The notes below the pieces were generated by a model, which was not told the DNA's origin, did no database searches, and saw nothing but the letters and a program-made list of their open reading frames with translations. From Gordonia otitidis NBRC 100426 (GTDB lineage: Bacteria; Actinomycetota; Actinomycetes; Mycobacteriales; Mycobacteriaceae): a stretch of DNA of 48,282 nucleotides. Shown here piece after piece: positions 17,249 through 27,446 of the stretch (the stretch's first letter is position 1; every line of letters begins with the position of its first letter). The stretch is from the NCBI RefSeq assembly GCF_000248075.1, contig NZ_BAFB01000162.1, positions 1 to 48,282 on the forward strand, given 5' to 3'. The translations under genes and the position numbers were made by a program.

Positions 17249-18895
17249 ATGGCGCATACCGAACCGACACACACGAACCCGCCGAGAGACACGAACCCGC
17301 CGGCACACACGAACCCGCCATGGATCCGGAGCGCACCGCTCACCGACGTCGCGGGGTCATTCAGCACGGTCCAACGCATCACGCTCGCGGTCGTCTGCGC
17401 GGCCACGGCGATGCTCATGCTCGACATCGCGGTGGTCAACACCGCACTGCCGTCCATGGCGCGCGAGTTCGACGCGAGCATGAACTCGCTGAAATGGGTG
17501 ATCGACGGATACACACTCGCGCTGGCGACCGTTGTCTTGAGCGCGGGAGCGTGGGCCGACCGCATCGGTCGACGCCGCGTCTTCGTCGTCGGAGCCCTCG
17601 TGTTCACCGCTGCCTCGGTGCTCTGCACCGTCGCCGCTGACATCGCCACCTTGAACGCGGCCCGCGTCGTACAGGGATTGGGCGCCGCGTTACTGTTCGC
17701 GTCGTCGCTGGCGCTGCTGGCGCACGCATTTCCGGGCCGAGAACACAGGACCAGGGCGCTCGCCGCCTATGGGGCGACCATCGGCGCCTCGTTCGCCATC
17801 GGACCACTGCTCGGGGGTGTGCTGACTGACTGGATCGACTGGCGAGCCATCTTCGTCGTCAACATCCCCCTGGGTGTCGCGATGCTGTACGCGACCCGTT
17901 GGATCGAGGAGTCGGCGAGCAGGAGTCCGCGACGGGGAGACATCTGGGGTCAGCTCAGTGCGATCGTGGCGCTCGGCGCGTTGACCTATGGGTTCTTCGA
18001 GGCCAATGCGCGCGGCTGGACGGACGGGGTGACCCTGACCTCCTTCGGTGTCGCGGTCGTCGCTTTCGGTGTCTTTCTGACTGTCGAAAGTGTTGTCGCA
18101 CAGCCCATGTTGCCACTCACGATGTTTGCCAACCCTGCGTTCGCCGGCGCACAGGTCGCCACGTTCGCGATCAGTGCGTCGATGTTCGCGGTGTTCGTGT
18201 ACGTGACCATCTACCTGCAGGGTGTGCTCGGTATGTCGGCCATTGCCGCCGGCCTCGTCTACCTGCCGGGAACGATGGTCATGCTCGTGGTCGCAGGACT
18301 CACGGACAAAGCGGTCGGCCGCGTGCCCGCATGGGTGCTGTTGTCGGCCGCGCTCGTCGCGGTTGCCGCGGGTCTGGCCTGGATGACCATCGCGGGTGAG
18401 CACAGCAGTGGCTGGGTCATGGTGCCCGGATTCCTGCTCTCCTGCATCGGCGCCGGCGTGTTCAATCCCGTGATGAGCGGGGTCGTACTTGCCGAGGCGG
18501 AGCACGACGACGCAGGGCTGGCCGCCGGTGTCAACGACGTCTTCCGTCAGTCGGGGATCGCGCTCGGTGTGGCAGCGCTGGGCGCCGTGTTCCCCGCGGC
18601 ATCGGTGCTGCACGGCGGCGACGCGGGCGCCTATGTCGACGCCCTGCGCGTCGCCCTCTGGATCAGCGCCGCCATCGCGGTGGTCGGCGCATTCGTGGTG
18701 GTCGCCGCGATGCGTCGCGCCCGCGCCACCACAGACCAGGCAACCGGCCAGGTGGCTTCCGGCCGGACGAGCACGGCTGCGACGCACGCCGCTCGCACGG
18801 CAGGCGGTGAACCGACGCGGACACGGGACACGGCGTCGTTGCTGGTCGTAGACTCGAGATCGCCGGATTTCCGGCATCCCGGACCGCACGAGTGA
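17249..18895 (+). CDS. MFS drug:H+ antiporter, 14-TM DHA2 family
   Basis: The 548-residue protein has about 14 hydrophobic segments and the antiporter signatures LDIAVVNTALPSMAREF (TM1), WADRIGRRRVFVVG (motif A) and SFAIGPLLGG (motif C, specific to exporters), placing it in the EmrB/QacA group. The likely role is proton-driven export of a hydrophobic compound. The first 27 residues are an odd low-complexity tail with HTNPP three times. The gene ends 9 bp before the SARP-type regulator, so both form one operon. The start ATG 17249 has a weak AAGGCAG site. Substrate unknown; the flavoprotein downstream may make or change it. Confidence 0.92.
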   Translation: MAHTEPTHTNPPRDTNPPAHTNPPWIRSAPLTDVAGSFSTVQRITLAVVCAATAMLMLDIAVVNTALPSMAREFDASMNSLKWVIDGYTLALATVVLSAGAWADRIGRRRVFVVGALVFTAASVLCTVAADIATLNAARVVQGLGAALLFASSLALLAHAFPGREHRTRALAAYGATIGASFAIGPLLGGVLTDWIDWRAIFVVNIPLGVAMLYATRWIEESASRSPRRGDIWGQLSAIVALGALTYGFFEANARGWTDGVTLTSFGVAVVAFGVFLTVESVVAQPMLPLTMFANPAFAGAQVATFAISASMFAVFVYVTIYLQGVLGMSAIAAGLVYLPGTMVMLVVAGLTDKAVGRVPAWVLLSAALVAVAAGLAWMTIAGEHSSGWVMVPGFLLSCIGAGVFNPVMSGVVLAEAEHDDAGLAAGVNDVFRQSGIALGVAALGAVFPAASVLHGGDAGAYVDALRVALWISAAIAVVGAFVVVAAMRRARATTDQATGQVASGRTSTAATHAARTAGGEPTRTRDTASLLVVDSRSPDFRHPGPHE

Positions 18896-18904
18896 GGGGA
18901 CAAG

Positions 18905-21900
18905 ATGCGGGAGTATCTGATACTCGGTCCGCTCGAGGTCCGGTGCGACGGCGAGCTCCTTGACCTCGGGTCGCCCAAGCAGCGGGCCGTGCTCGGTGCA
19001 CTTGTGCTCGCGCGCGGAGCCGTCGTGTCGGTTGATCGGCTGATCGATGCGGTGTGGGGCCCACATCCGCCTCCTGCGGCGACGACCAGCCTGCAGGCCT
19101 ACATCTCGAATCTGCGGCGCGCGCTGCGGGGCGAATCCGGCGGTCCGTCGCCCATCGAACGTGTCAGTCCCGGATACCGGTTGAACATCGCCGACGACTC
19201 GGTCGACCTCGTCGAGTACACCGCGCTGGCGCGCGAGATCCGCGATCACGTGGATGCCGCGCGCTGGCGCGACGCGCGGGAGGGTTGCGAGCGGGCCCTG
19301 GCGCTGTGGCGTGGGCAGCTTCTCGCCGACATGGCCGACGAGAAGTGGGTCGGGCCCGATTCCGTTGCGGCGACCGAGACGCGGCTGGCCGTCACCGAGG
19401 CGCACATCACGACGCTCCTCGCGCACGGCGACACCGGTCAGGCGCTGACCGAGACTGTGGCCTTGCGCGCCATCGACCCGCTGCGTGATCGAGCCGCGTG
19501 GTTGCACATGGTTGCGTTGTACCGCGCCGGACGCGGGGCCGATGCGCTGGCCACCTACACCGACCACGTGCGGCGACTCGACAACGAACTCGGCCTCGAC
19601 CCCGGCCGTGAGCTGCGCGAGTTGCAGGGAGCCATCCTCCGCCACGACGCCGAGATCGCCGCGTGGCCGAGACAGCCGCACTGGTCCGGGGCGTCTCCGG
19701 TGTCCTCGCCCACGCGATCCTCGTCTCTCGTCTCCGACCTCGAATCCCCGACGACAGAAGCACTGTCAGAGAAATCCGTCAGCACATTGGTCGGGCGTGA
19801 GGCGCAGATGACCACGCTCACCGCACTGTTCGACGACAGCTCGGGCCCCGCGACTCGCTGGCTCGCTCTGTCGGGCGTGGCCGGGATCGGCAAGACCCGG
19901 CTCGCCGAGGAGGCAGCCGACGTCGCGGCGCGCAACGGTGACGATGTCGTGTGGGTGAGATGCCCTGACGCACAGGGTATTCCGGCATGGTGGCCGATGC
20001 GACAGCTGTGCCGTGACCTCAAGGCCGACGCGGCGGCAATGCTGTCGGTGCCGCCGGGAGTCGACGCCGACGCTGCGCGCTTCGCGGTGTACGAACGGGT
20101 GCAGGCCCTCATCGAATCACGCGCATCGGCACGCCCTGTCACCATCATCGTCGACGACGCGCAGTGGGCCGACCCGATGTCGATCGACCTGCTGGTGTAT
20201 CTGACCACGGCGCTGCGAAACGTGGCGGTGCGCGTGATCCTCACGATCCGAGAGGAGGAGGTCGACGCGCAACTCGCCCGTCTACGAGGCGCGTTGGTTC
20301 GCGCAGGCGGCCGCGTCGTCGACGTTCCGGCGTTGACACGCCACGAGGTGACCGCCCTGGCACGACAGACATCCGACGACGAGCTGTCCGCCGCCGAACT
20401 CGACGGGCTCTTCGACCGTACCGGCGGTAACCCGTTGTTCGTCGCCGAGTATGCGCGCCTGCCGAATTCGCAACGCAGAGAGATTATTCCGGCTGCAGTG
20501 CGTTCCGTGCTCGACCGCCGGCTCGTCTCGCTCGATCCCACCACCCGCGAGGTGCTCGGACACGCGGCGGTCATCTCCGATGAGATCGACGTGACGCTGC
20601 TCGCCGCGGTGATGGGACGCGACGTCGACGAGGTCGCCGACTGCATCGACGACGCGGTAGACGAACGGATCGTAGTGGCAGGCGTCGGCCACAATCGGAC
20701 CGTGTTCGCGCACGCGCTCCTCCGCGAGGAGGCGATGGCGGGCATCAAGACGTTGCGCCGCTGCAGAATTCATCTCCGCACGGCCGAGATCCTCGCAACC
20801 ACGACGGGTGCCGATTCTACGGTGCGACGGGCAGGGCACCTGCTCAACGCACTGCCGTTGGCGGAGGTCTCCGAGGTGATCGCCGCGTGTCGTCGGGTTG
20901 CCGCCGACGCCACGTCGCGCTGGGACTCGGTCAATGCCGCCTACTGGCTCGACGCCGCGCTGCGCACCTATGAGTCGCTGGCTTCCGAGGTGCAAGATGT
21001 CACGGTGCGCGACGATCTCCTCGTCGATCTCCTCGATGCGCACCTGCGCGCCGGAAACGTAGCGACCGTCCTCGACACCGTCGCCGAGCGTCTGACGGAT
21101 GCCATGCGCTCGGGGAGTACGCAGACCGCCGGACGGCTCGCGGCGACGCTGATTCGATCGGGTGGGGGATGGCCGTGGGTTCCGCCGGGTGTCGAGAGTG
21201 GTCCGCTGCAGGAGGTCCTGAGAACGGTCGGCGAGTTCACCGACGGAGACGCCGCGAGCAGCGCACGCGTACTGGGAGCGTTGGCGATCGGCTCCTGTTA
21301 CAGCCGTGACGCGAACGTCCCGGCGACGCTCCTCGCCCGCGCGGAAGCATGCGCGCAGCGAGCCGGCGACGTGGACGTGCTCGCCGATGTCATGATCGCC
21401 CGGCTGATCACGTACTCCGGTGTCGCCGAGCGGGCGGCGGAATCCGTTGCCCTCGGTAACTCGATCCGCGACATGGCGCATACGTTGTCGGCGTTCGACG
21501 AGGTGATCGTCGACTCGGTGCTGACGATGGCGACGACGACACTCGGCGACCTCGATGCCACACAGCGGCACCTCCGTCGCGGAATCGTCGGCAGTGAACG
21601 GATGCGTCTGCCGATCCTGCGTGCACAGCTCCGCTGGATGGAGGCCGCTCTCGCCGTCTGGTACGGCGAATTCGATCGTGCGCGGGAGCATTTCGACACC
21701 GCTTTCGCCGTCCACCAACAGACGCAGCTCTACGTCGCCGGCAGTGGGGCGCTCGCGATGATGGCGATGGCCACGCAGGAGGGGATGTTCGAGCAGTTCG
21801 TCGACGACGTCCTCGGCATCGACCGCGACGACAGACTGGAATGGGTGCGGACCGTGGTGTCCGGGGCCGCGGGGAATTCCGTTGCGACGCTGCTGGCTTC

Positions 21901-22390
21901 GGGTGTCGCCACCGTCGCTGGCGTGCACGGCGACACAGAACTCGCCATTGCGATGGTCGATGCGTGGCTGGCTGATCGGGAGCCGATGATGTGGACGTCG
22001 CTCGCGCAGGCGGTGATCCTCTCCGGAGTGGTCGTCGAACTCGACCTGGCCGATCGCGCACAGATCTTGGTCGACTACCTCGAACCCTTCGCGGGTGCCA
22101 TCGCCACCGTCGGGCAGGTCGGCTGCATCGGTCCGGTCGACCTGGCTCTCGCCGAGCTCCACTTCCTTCTCGGCCACGAAGACGCGGCCATCGAGGCACT
22201 GGACCGAGCCCGTCAGCTTTCGGAGTCCGCGGGGAGCGTGCCCGGGGTACTGCGGTGCCGGATGGCCGCAGCGTCCCGTGCGCCCGCGGGACCGCGACGC
22301 GACCGTGAACTCGCCGACATCGCGGCGTTGGCGACCGTGGCGAACATGACGGCTCTGGCGTCGGCTGCCACTGCGGCGCGCGCCCGCTGA
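18905..22390 (+). CDS. SARP-type transcriptional regulator with ATPase domain
   Basis: The 1161-residue regulator has an OmpR-like winged helix (about 1-90), a bacterial transcriptional activation domain (about 95-245, ADALATYTDHVRRLDNELGLDPG), an AAA-type ATPase with Walker A GVAGIGKTRL (324-333) and Walker B TIIVDDAQWAD (from about 413), then a long helical TPR-like region to the end. This is the AfsR-like architecture, usually activating specialised metabolite or stress genes in response to an unknown signal. It starts 9 bp after the exporter gene with GAGGGG upstream. Unlike LuxR-type large regulators, there is no C-terminal HTH. The targets are probably this exporter and the flavoprotein at 22568. 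Confidence 0.93.
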   Translation: MREYLILGPLEVRCDGELLDLGSPKQRAVLGALVLARGAVVSVDRLIDAVWGPHPPPAATTSLQAYISNLRRALRGESGGPSPIERVSPGYRLNIADDSVDLVEYTALAREIRDHVDAARWRDAREGCERALALWRGQLLADMADEKWVGPDSVAATETRLAVTEAHITTLLAHGDTGQALTETVALRAIDPLRDRAAWLHMVALYRAGRGADALATYTDHVRRLDNELGLDPGRELRELQGAILRHDAEIAAWPRQPHWSGASPVSSPTRSSSLVSDLESPTTEALSEKSVSTLVGREAQMTTLTALFDDSSGPATRWLALSGVAGIGKTRLAEEAADVAARNGDDVVWVRCPDAQGIPAWWPMRQLCRDLKADAAAMLSVPPGVDADAARFAVYERVQALIESRASARPVTIIVDDAQWADPMSIDLLVYLTTALRNVAVRVILTIREEEVDAQLARLRGALVRAGGRVVDVPALTRHEVTALARQTSDDELSAAELDGLFDRTGGNPLFVAEYARLPNSQRREIIPAAVRSVLDRRLVSLDPTTREVLGHAAVISDEIDVTLLAAVMGRDVDEVADCIDDAVDERIVVAGVGHNRTVFAHALLREEAMAGIKTLRRCRIHLRTAEILATTTGADSTVRRAGHLLNALPLAEVSEVIAACRRVAADATSRWDSVNAAYWLDAALRTYESLASEVQDVTVRDDLLVDLLDAHLRAGNVATVLDTVAERLTDAMRSGSTQTAGRLAATLIRSGGGWPWVPPGVESGPLQEVLRTVGEFTDGDAASSARVLGALAIGSCYSRDANVPATLLARAEACAQRAGDVDVLADVMIARLITYSGVAERAAESVALGNSIRDMAHTLSAFDEVIVDSVLTMATTTLGDLDATQRHLRRGIVGSERMRLPILRAQLRWMEAALAVWYGEFDRAREHFDTAFAVHQQTQLYVAGSGALAMMAMATQEGMFEQFVDDVLGIDRDDRLEWVRTVVSGAAGNSVATLLASGVATVAGVHGDTELAIAMVDAWLADREPMMWTSLAQAVILSGVVVELDLADRAQILVDYLEPFAGAIATVGQVGCIGPVDLALAELHFLLGHEDAAIEALDRARQLSESAGSVPGVLRCRMAAASRAPAGPRRDRELADIAALATVANMTALASAATAARAR

Positions 22391-22406
22391 GCCCTCCGAC
22401 CCGCAC

Positions 22407-22420
22407 CAGTCGATCGACTG
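22407..22420. promoter_or_regulatory. Perfect 14-bp palindrome upstream of the flavoprotein gene
   Basis: CAGTCGATCGACTG is a perfect palindrome 16 bp after the regulator stop and 148 bp before ATG 22568. Further AGTCG/CGACT half-sites follow at about 22427-22440. A regulator binding site is possible; a weak termination hairpin is the alternative. Confidence 0.35.
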
Positions 22421-22567
22421 ACATTGCAGTCGCGCCGACTCCAAGAAGACAGCAAGATCATCACAAGGGTGTGCGGACATGGTGAGAACACGGCCCGGCG
22501 GCACGACACAGACCGGACGCAACCGGCCCGAGCCGCCAACAGTTCGCACACTTCGAGGAGCTTCGTG

Positions 22568-23944
22568 ATGACCCAGACACCGACCCCCATCGACCAGGCC
22601 GACATCGCCGACCTGCGCGCCAGAATCCGCGGAGACGTTCTCCGCCCGAGCCAGGAGGGATACGCGACCGTCGGCTTCAATCCCGCGGTGTCGAGGCGTC
22701 CGTGGGCGGTCATCGACGCCGCCGACGCTCACGATGTGGCCGCTGCGGTGTCGTTCGCGGCAGACAACTCCATGACCGTCGCGGTTCACGCGACGGGACA
22801 CGGGGCGACATCGGTCGACGGGAAGTCGCTGCTGGTTCGAACCGCGGCCCTCGACACCTGCGACGTCGATCCCGACACCCGCACTGCACGGATCGGAGCG
22901 GGCGTCCGGTGGCAGCGGGTCATCGACGCCGCCGCCCCGTACGGGCTTGCGCCGCTGTGTGGTTCGGCGCCCGGTGTCGGGGTCGCCGGGTTCCTCTCGG
23001 GCGGTGGCATCGGACCCCTGGTCCGCACGGTCGGGGTGTCTTCGGACTACGTGCGTGCCTTCGAGGTGGTCACCGGCGACGGACGCCTCCGTCGGGTCAC
23101 TGCGGACGTGGATCCGGACCTGTTCTGGGGTCTGCGCGGCGGAAAAGCAACGCTCGGCATCATCACAGAGGTGGAGGTGGAACTGTTGCCCATTGCTCAG
23201 TTCTACGGTGGTGCAGTCTATTTCGACGGTGCCGATGCGTCGGCTGTTCTTGCGGCATGGAAGCGCTGGGCGCAGGAGCTGCCCCGTGAGGCGTCGACGT
23301 CGGTCGCTTTTCTCCGACTGCCGGACATGCCGGGGGTCCCGCCGATGCTCGCGGGAAAGCGCACCGTGGCCGTGCGCTATGCCAGCGTCGCCGACGTCGA
23401 CACCGCAGCGGCCACGTTCGCCCCGATGCGCGCTGTCGCGACCCCCATTCTGGACATGGTGGACACGATGCCGTACGCGGCCGTCGGCATGATCCACGCC
23501 GACCCGACCGACCCGCTGCCGACGCACGACGACGGCATCTTGCTGTCGGATCTGACCGACGAGGCGGTGACCACGTTGCTCCGTCACGTAGGGCCCGCCG
23601 CGGCCTCGCCGCTGCTCGTCGTGGAGCTCCGGCTGCTCGGGGGTGCTTTCGCCGAGCAGCGCGGACCCGACAGCGCGGTCTGCCACCGCGACGCCGCCGT
23701 CAATCTGCACATCATCGGTGCGCTCGTCGGCCCCATCGCCGACATCGTGCCCGAACATGCGACGCGCCTGGTCGGCGACATGTCGGCGTGGGCGACGGGC
23801 GGACGGCTACCCAACTTCACCGCCAGTGCCGATCCACGGACTGTCCGCTCCTGCTACGACGAGGAGACAGCGGCCTGGCTCGCAGCGCTGGCCCGCCAGC
23901 ACGATCCGTGCGAGGCGCTCGCGGTCGGCCAGGTGGTCCGCTGA
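22568..23944 (+). CDS. FAD-dependent oxidase/dehydrogenase, berberine-bridge-like
   Basis: The 458-residue protein has an FAD-binding PCMH domain: VAVHATGHGATS, where His78 is placed for covalent FAD attachment, and the loop GVAGFLSGGGIGPLVRTVG (about 139-156). The second covalent site of bicovalent enzymes, a Cys before Asp, is Ser159 here, so only a single covalent link is expected. Such enzymes oxidise sugars, alcohols or alkaloid-like compounds. Start ATG 22568 has GAGGAGC 8 nt upstream; the open frame before it is non-coding. It lies 177 bp after the SARP-type regulator and is its likely target. Substrate unknown. The berberine-type C-terminal segment is short and less typical. Confidence 0.88.
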   Translation: MTQTPTPIDQADIADLRARIRGDVLRPSQEGYATVGFNPAVSRRPWAVIDAADAHDVAAAVSFAADNSMTVAVHATGHGATSVDGKSLLVRTAALDTCDVDPDTRTARIGAGVRWQRVIDAAAPYGLAPLCGSAPGVGVAGFLSGGGIGPLVRTVGVSSDYVRAFEVVTGDGRLRRVTADVDPDLFWGLRGGKATLGIITEVEVELLPIAQFYGGAVYFDGADASAVLAAWKRWAQELPREASTSVAFLRLPDMPGVPPMLAGKRTVAVRYASVADVDTAAATFAPMRAVATPILDMVDTMPYAAVGMIHADPTDPLPTHDDGILLSDLTDEAVTTLLRHVGPAAASPLLVVELRLLGGAFAEQRGPDSAVCHRDAAVNLHIIGALVGPIADIVPEHATRLVGDMSAWATGGRLPNFTASADPRTVRSCYDEETAAWLAALARQHDPCEALAVGQVVR

Positions 23945-24037
23945 CACCGGCAGCGGAGCGAGCACGGCGGGTCGGGCACCGGATTGCTTCGTCACGGAAT
24001 TGGTGACGGGTGATCACGCGTTTATCCTGGGGTGCGT

Positions 24038-25246
24038 ATGTCCACGTCATCCCGCGCCCCGATCTACCTCGACAACGCCGCGACGACAGCTCTGCTGCCG
24101 GAGGCGCTCGAGGCGATGACCGCCTGCTACCTGCAGCCGGGTAATGCGTCGTCGCTACACGGCTCGGGCCGCCGCGCCCGGCGCCACCTCGAGGAGGCGC
24201 GTGAGACCGTCGCCGCGGCACTCGGAGCGCGCCCGTCAGAGGTGATCTTCACCAGCGGCGGAACCGAGGCCGACAACCTCGCTGTCAAGGGTATTTACCG
24301 AGCGCGGCGACGAGACGATGCCGAGCGTCGACGAGTCCTGGTGTCCGCAGTGGAGCATCACGCGGTGCTCGACGCCGCGCAGTGGCTCGCCGACCACGAC
24401 GATGCCGAACTCGTGGTGATCCCGGTCGACGCCGACGGGACGGTCTCCGTGGCGCACATTCGCGCAGAACTCGAGCAGCATGCCGCGCAGACTGCGCTGA
24501 TCTCGGTCATGTGGGCCAACAACGAAGTCGGAACGATCCAACCGATCGGTGAGATCGCAGCACTCGGCGCCGAGTTCGGCGTTCCCGTGCACTCCGATGC
24601 GGTGCAGGCGGCCGGTCACGTACCGGTCGACTTCACCGGTAGCGGGCTCTCCGCGATGAGTATCGCGGGACACAAGTTCGGCGGACCGTACGGATGCGGT
24701 GCCCTGCTCCTCGGCCGAGACGTCGACTGTGAGCCACTGCAGCACGGCGGCGGGCACGAACGGGATCTGCGGTCAGGGACCCAGGACGTGCCGGGGATCG
24801 TCGGGATGGCTGTCGCACTGCGCCTGTCCGTCGACGCGCTCGACGAGACGATGCCGCAGGTCGCGGCGATACGCGATCGTCTGTTCGACGTCTTGCTGTC
24901 GATCGACGGTGCCAGCGCCAACGGGCCGCGCGATCATCGTCGGCTACCCGGCAACGTGCACGTCTCCTTCGCGGGTTGCGAAGGAGACTCGCTTCTGATG
25001 TTGCTCGACGCCAATGGTGTCGAGTGTTCGACGGGCTCGGCGTGTACCGCCGGAGTCGCGCAGGCCAGCCACGTGTTGCTGGCCATGGGGGTGAGTATGG
25101 CCGACGCTCGGGGATCGCTGCGATTCTCGCTCGCCCATTCCACCACCGAGGCAGACATCGATGCGGTCGCGGAGATCATCGGCGAGGTCGTCGATCGTGC
25201 GCGGGTTGCAGGCCTGGTCTCCGCTCCCGCAGGCAGGGGGAACTGA
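24038..25246 (+). CDS. Cysteine desulfurase (IscS/NifS type; Rv3025c-like)
   Basis: The 402-residue aminotransferase class V enzyme has YLDNAATT at its start, the PLP lysine Lys213 in [12 protein letters not shown], and the active Cys335 in STGSACTAG. It removes sulfur from cysteine as a persulfide. The mnmA gene overlaps its stop by 1 bp, so here its sulfur most likely goes to tRNA thiolation, and it may also serve Fe-S cluster assembly, as proposed for Rv3025c. Start ATG 24038 (GTG 24032 in frame is possible) sits near TATCCT at 24023-24028, so the transcript probably has little or no leader. Confidence 0.96.
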   Translation: MSTSSRAPIYLDNAATTALLPEALEAMTACYLQPGNASSLHGSGRRARRHLEEARETVAAALGARPSEVIFTSGGTEADNLAVKGIYRARRRDDAERRRVLVSAVEHHAVLDAAQWLADHDDAELVVIPVDADGTVSVAHIRAELEQHAAQTALISVMWANNEVGTIQPIGEIAALGAEFGVPVHSDAVQAAGHVPVDFTGSGLSAMSIAGHKFGGPYGCGALLLGRDVDCEPLQHGGGHERDLRSGTQDVPGIVGMAVALRLSVDALDETMPQVAAIRDRLFDVLLSIDGASANGPRDHRRLPGNVHVSFAGCEGDSLLMLLDANGVECSTGSACTAGVAQASHVLLAMGVSMADARGSLRFSLAHSTTEADIDAVAEIIGEVVDRARVAGLVSAPAGRGN

Positions 25247-26391
25247 TGCGCGTACTGGCAGCCATGAGCGGAGGCGTCGACTCCGCGGTCGCAGCGGCGC
25301 GCGCCGTCGATGCAGGCCATGAGGTGGTCGGTGTGCATCTCGCACTCTCGACGGCTCCGGGTGCGCTGCGCACCGGATCGCGTGGGTGCTGCTCACGGGA
25401 GGACGCCGACGACGCGCGACGCGCCGCCGATGTGCTCGGTATCCCGTTCTACGTCTGGGATTTCGCGGACAAGTTCAAGGACGACGTCATCGACGAGTTC
25501 GTCGAGGCGTACGCGGCCGGGCAGACTCCGAATCCGTGCCTGACCTGCAACGAGAAGATCAAGTTCTCCGCCCTTGCAGAGAAGGCACTTGCGCTGGGAT
25601 TCGACGCGCTCGCCACGGGCCACTATGCGCGTCTCGCCGACGGCGAGTTGCGGCGCGCTGTCGACGACGACAAGGACCAGTCGTATGTGCTGGCGGTGCT
25701 CACGCGGGAGCAACTGTCTCGCGCGATGTTCCCGGTCGGCGACACCTCGAAGCCACAGATCCGCGACGAGGCCGCTCGCCGCGGGCTGTCCGTGGCGTCG
25801 AAGCCCGATTCGCACGACATCTGCTTCATCCCCACCGGCGACACCCGCGCCTTCCTCGGCGCGCGTATCGGTGTGCGTCCCGGTGCCGTGGTCGACGCCG
25901 ATTCCGGTGAGCGCCTCGCCGACCATGAGGGCGTCCACGGTTTCACCATCGGCCAGCGCAAGGGACTCGGTATCGACGCACCGGCGGCCGACGGTCGCCC
26001 GCGCTACGTCACCGACATCGACCCCGAGTCGGGCACCGTGACCGTCGGCTCCGCGGAGAATCTGCAGGTGTTCTCGATCAGCGCCACCAAGGCGGTGTGG
26101 ACGTCCGGGCAGCAGCCGAGCGGTCCGCTCGAGTGTGTTGTGCAGGTGCGTGCACACGGAGGACTGGCGCGCGCGGTCGCGACCCCGACGACGCGTGCGG
26201 ACGGTCAGCCCGGTATCGACATCGCACTACGCGAACCGCTGACCGGCGTCGCCCGTGGTCAGGCGGCGGTGCTCTATCTACCCGATACGGAGAGGGGCGA
26301 CCTCGTCGTCGGCTCGGGACGCATCGTGGGAACCTCGCATGTACCCCGTGGCGACGAAGTCGCCGCGGGCGCACCGTCCGGCTCGCACTGA
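25246..26391 (+). CDS. mnmA: tRNA-specific 2-thiouridylase
   Basis: The 381-residue enzyme has the PP-loop SGGVDS (8-13) for ATP, the catalytic Cys98 in TPNPC and the second catalytic Cys193 in DICFIP, plus GHYARL and [10 protein letters not shown]. It adenylates U34 of tRNA for Lys, Glu and Gln, and installs sulfur delivered from the desulfurase. It overlaps the desulfurase stop by 1 bp (TGATG), so the two are translationally coupled, and GGCAGGGGGA lies just before it. All key residues are present and the length fits. Position matches Rv3024c. Confidence 0.97.
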   Translation: MRVLAAMSGGVDSAVAAARAVDAGHEVVGVHLALSTAPGALRTGSRGCCSREDADDARRAADVLGIPFYVWDFADKFKDDVIDEFVEAYAAGQTPNPCLTCNEKIKFSALAEKALALGFDALATGHYARLADGELRRAVDDDKDQSYVLAVLTREQLSRAMFPVGDTSKPQIRDEAARRGLSVASKPDSHDICFIPTGDTRAFLGARIGVRPGAVVDADSGERLADHEGVHGFTIGQRKGLGIDAPAADGRPRYVTDIDPESGTVTVGSAENLQVFSISATKAVWTSGQQPSGPLECVVQVRAHGGLARAVATPTTRADGQPGIDIALREPLTGVARGQAAVLYLPDTERGDLVVGSGRIVGTSHVPRGDEVAAGAPSGSH

Positions 26392-26405
26392 TCGCCGGTG
26401 AGTCG

Positions 26406-27440
26406 ATGACGTCGCTGCCGACCGGCACCGGTACCGGCGTCGGCTCCATGCCGGGAACCGACGCCCGCGAAGCCGCGGCAGTCGTGAACGGGGAACTCGA
26501 TTTCACCCACCTCGCCGAGTTGCCGGCTCGAGGTGTGGGTGCCGACATGGTCGGGCGGATGGGCACACTGCTCGTCGACATGCCCATCGACGCCGGGCCG
26601 TGGGGTTACAGGTTGTCGGCGCGCCCGTCCGGAGTCACGCGTGCGGCGTCGGACTATCTGAGATTCGACCTCGATGCGATCGAGGAGCTCTGGGACGCAG
26701 CAGGTTTCATCGGTACCCGACGCCCGGTCAAGGTCGCGGTGTGCGGGCCGTTCACCTTCGCGGCGTCGGTAGAGCTACCGAACGGGCACAAGGTGGTACG
26801 CGATACCGGGGCGTGGCATGATGTCGTTGCGTCGACCGCCGAAGGCCTCAGCCAGCACGTCTCCGAGGTCACCCGACGGCTTGGTGCGGACGTGACCGTG
26901 CAACTCGACGAACCGCTGATCGGTGCCGTTCTCGACGGCACGGTGACCCCGCTGACGCGGCTTGACCCGATCCGTGCGATCCCCCTGCCCGAGGTCGCGA
27001 ACGCGCTCGCGAGCATCGTCGAGCAGGTGGGGAGACCGGCGATCGTGCACAACTGCGGTGCGCCCCGCTGGGATCTCATCGGACGGTTACGTGGAGTAGC
27101 GCATTCGGTCGTGCTCGACCGCGCGGTCTCGAGTGGTCCGGATGTCCTCGACACCGCGACGCTCGACGGTATCGGCGATCTGATCGAGCGCGGCGATGCT
27201 CTCGTCGCAGGTGTGCTCTCCGCGCAGCGTGAGGATCGACGCGCTCGGGCGGAGACGGTCGCCACTGCGTTGGCCGCGCTGACGGATCGGATCGGGTTGG
27301 CTCGAAAAGTTCTGTCCGAGAACGTGATCGTGACGCCGACGTGCGGTCTTGCCGGTGCGACGCCGACGTGGGCGCGCACAGCGCTCGGCGTGTGTGCACG
27401 CGCGGGCGAATTGCTCGCCGAGGATCCGGAGGCGCTCTGA
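26406..27440 (+). CDS. MetE-like cobalamin-independent methionine synthase family protein (Rv3015c-like)
   Basis: The 344-residue protein is about half the size of MetE and corresponds to its C-terminal barrel. It opens with GTGTGVGSMPGTDAREAA and carries the zinc-ligand candidates HNCG (His and Cys) and TPTCGLAG (Cys), which match the MetE zinc site. The N-terminal folate-binding half of true MetE is absent, so synthesis of methionine from methyltetrahydrofolate is doubtful; another methyl donor is possible. It starts 14 bp after mnmA and shares that transcript. The position before ligA matches Rv3015c. Confidence 0.82.
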   Translation: MTSLPTGTGTGVGSMPGTDAREAAAVVNGELDFTHLAELPARGVGADMVGRMGTLLVDMPIDAGPWGYRLSARPSGVTRAASDYLRFDLDAIEELWDAAGFIGTRRPVKVAVCGPFTFAASVELPNGHKVVRDTGAWHDVVASTAEGLSQHVSEVTRRLGADVTVQLDEPLIGAVLDGTVTPLTRLDPIRAIPLPEVANALASIVEQVGRPAIVHNCGAPRWDLIGRLRGVAHSVVLDRAVSSGPDVLDTATLDGIGDLIERGDALVAGVLSAQREDRRARAETVATALAALTDRIGLARKVLSENVIVTPTCGLAGATPTWARTALGVCARAGELLAEDPEAL

Positions 27441-27446
27441 CGGCGA

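Noticed and set aside
17690..19681. A 663-codon minus-strand frame over the exporter and regulator
   Set aside because: No recognisable motif, and its codon pattern follows that of the genes on the plus strand.
20282..23758. A 1158-codon open frame on the minus strand opposite the regulator and flavoprotein genes
   Set aside because: Its product is rich in Arg, Gly, Asp and His with no domain, and it lies opposite well-defined coding genes. Long antisense frames are expected in high-GC DNA.
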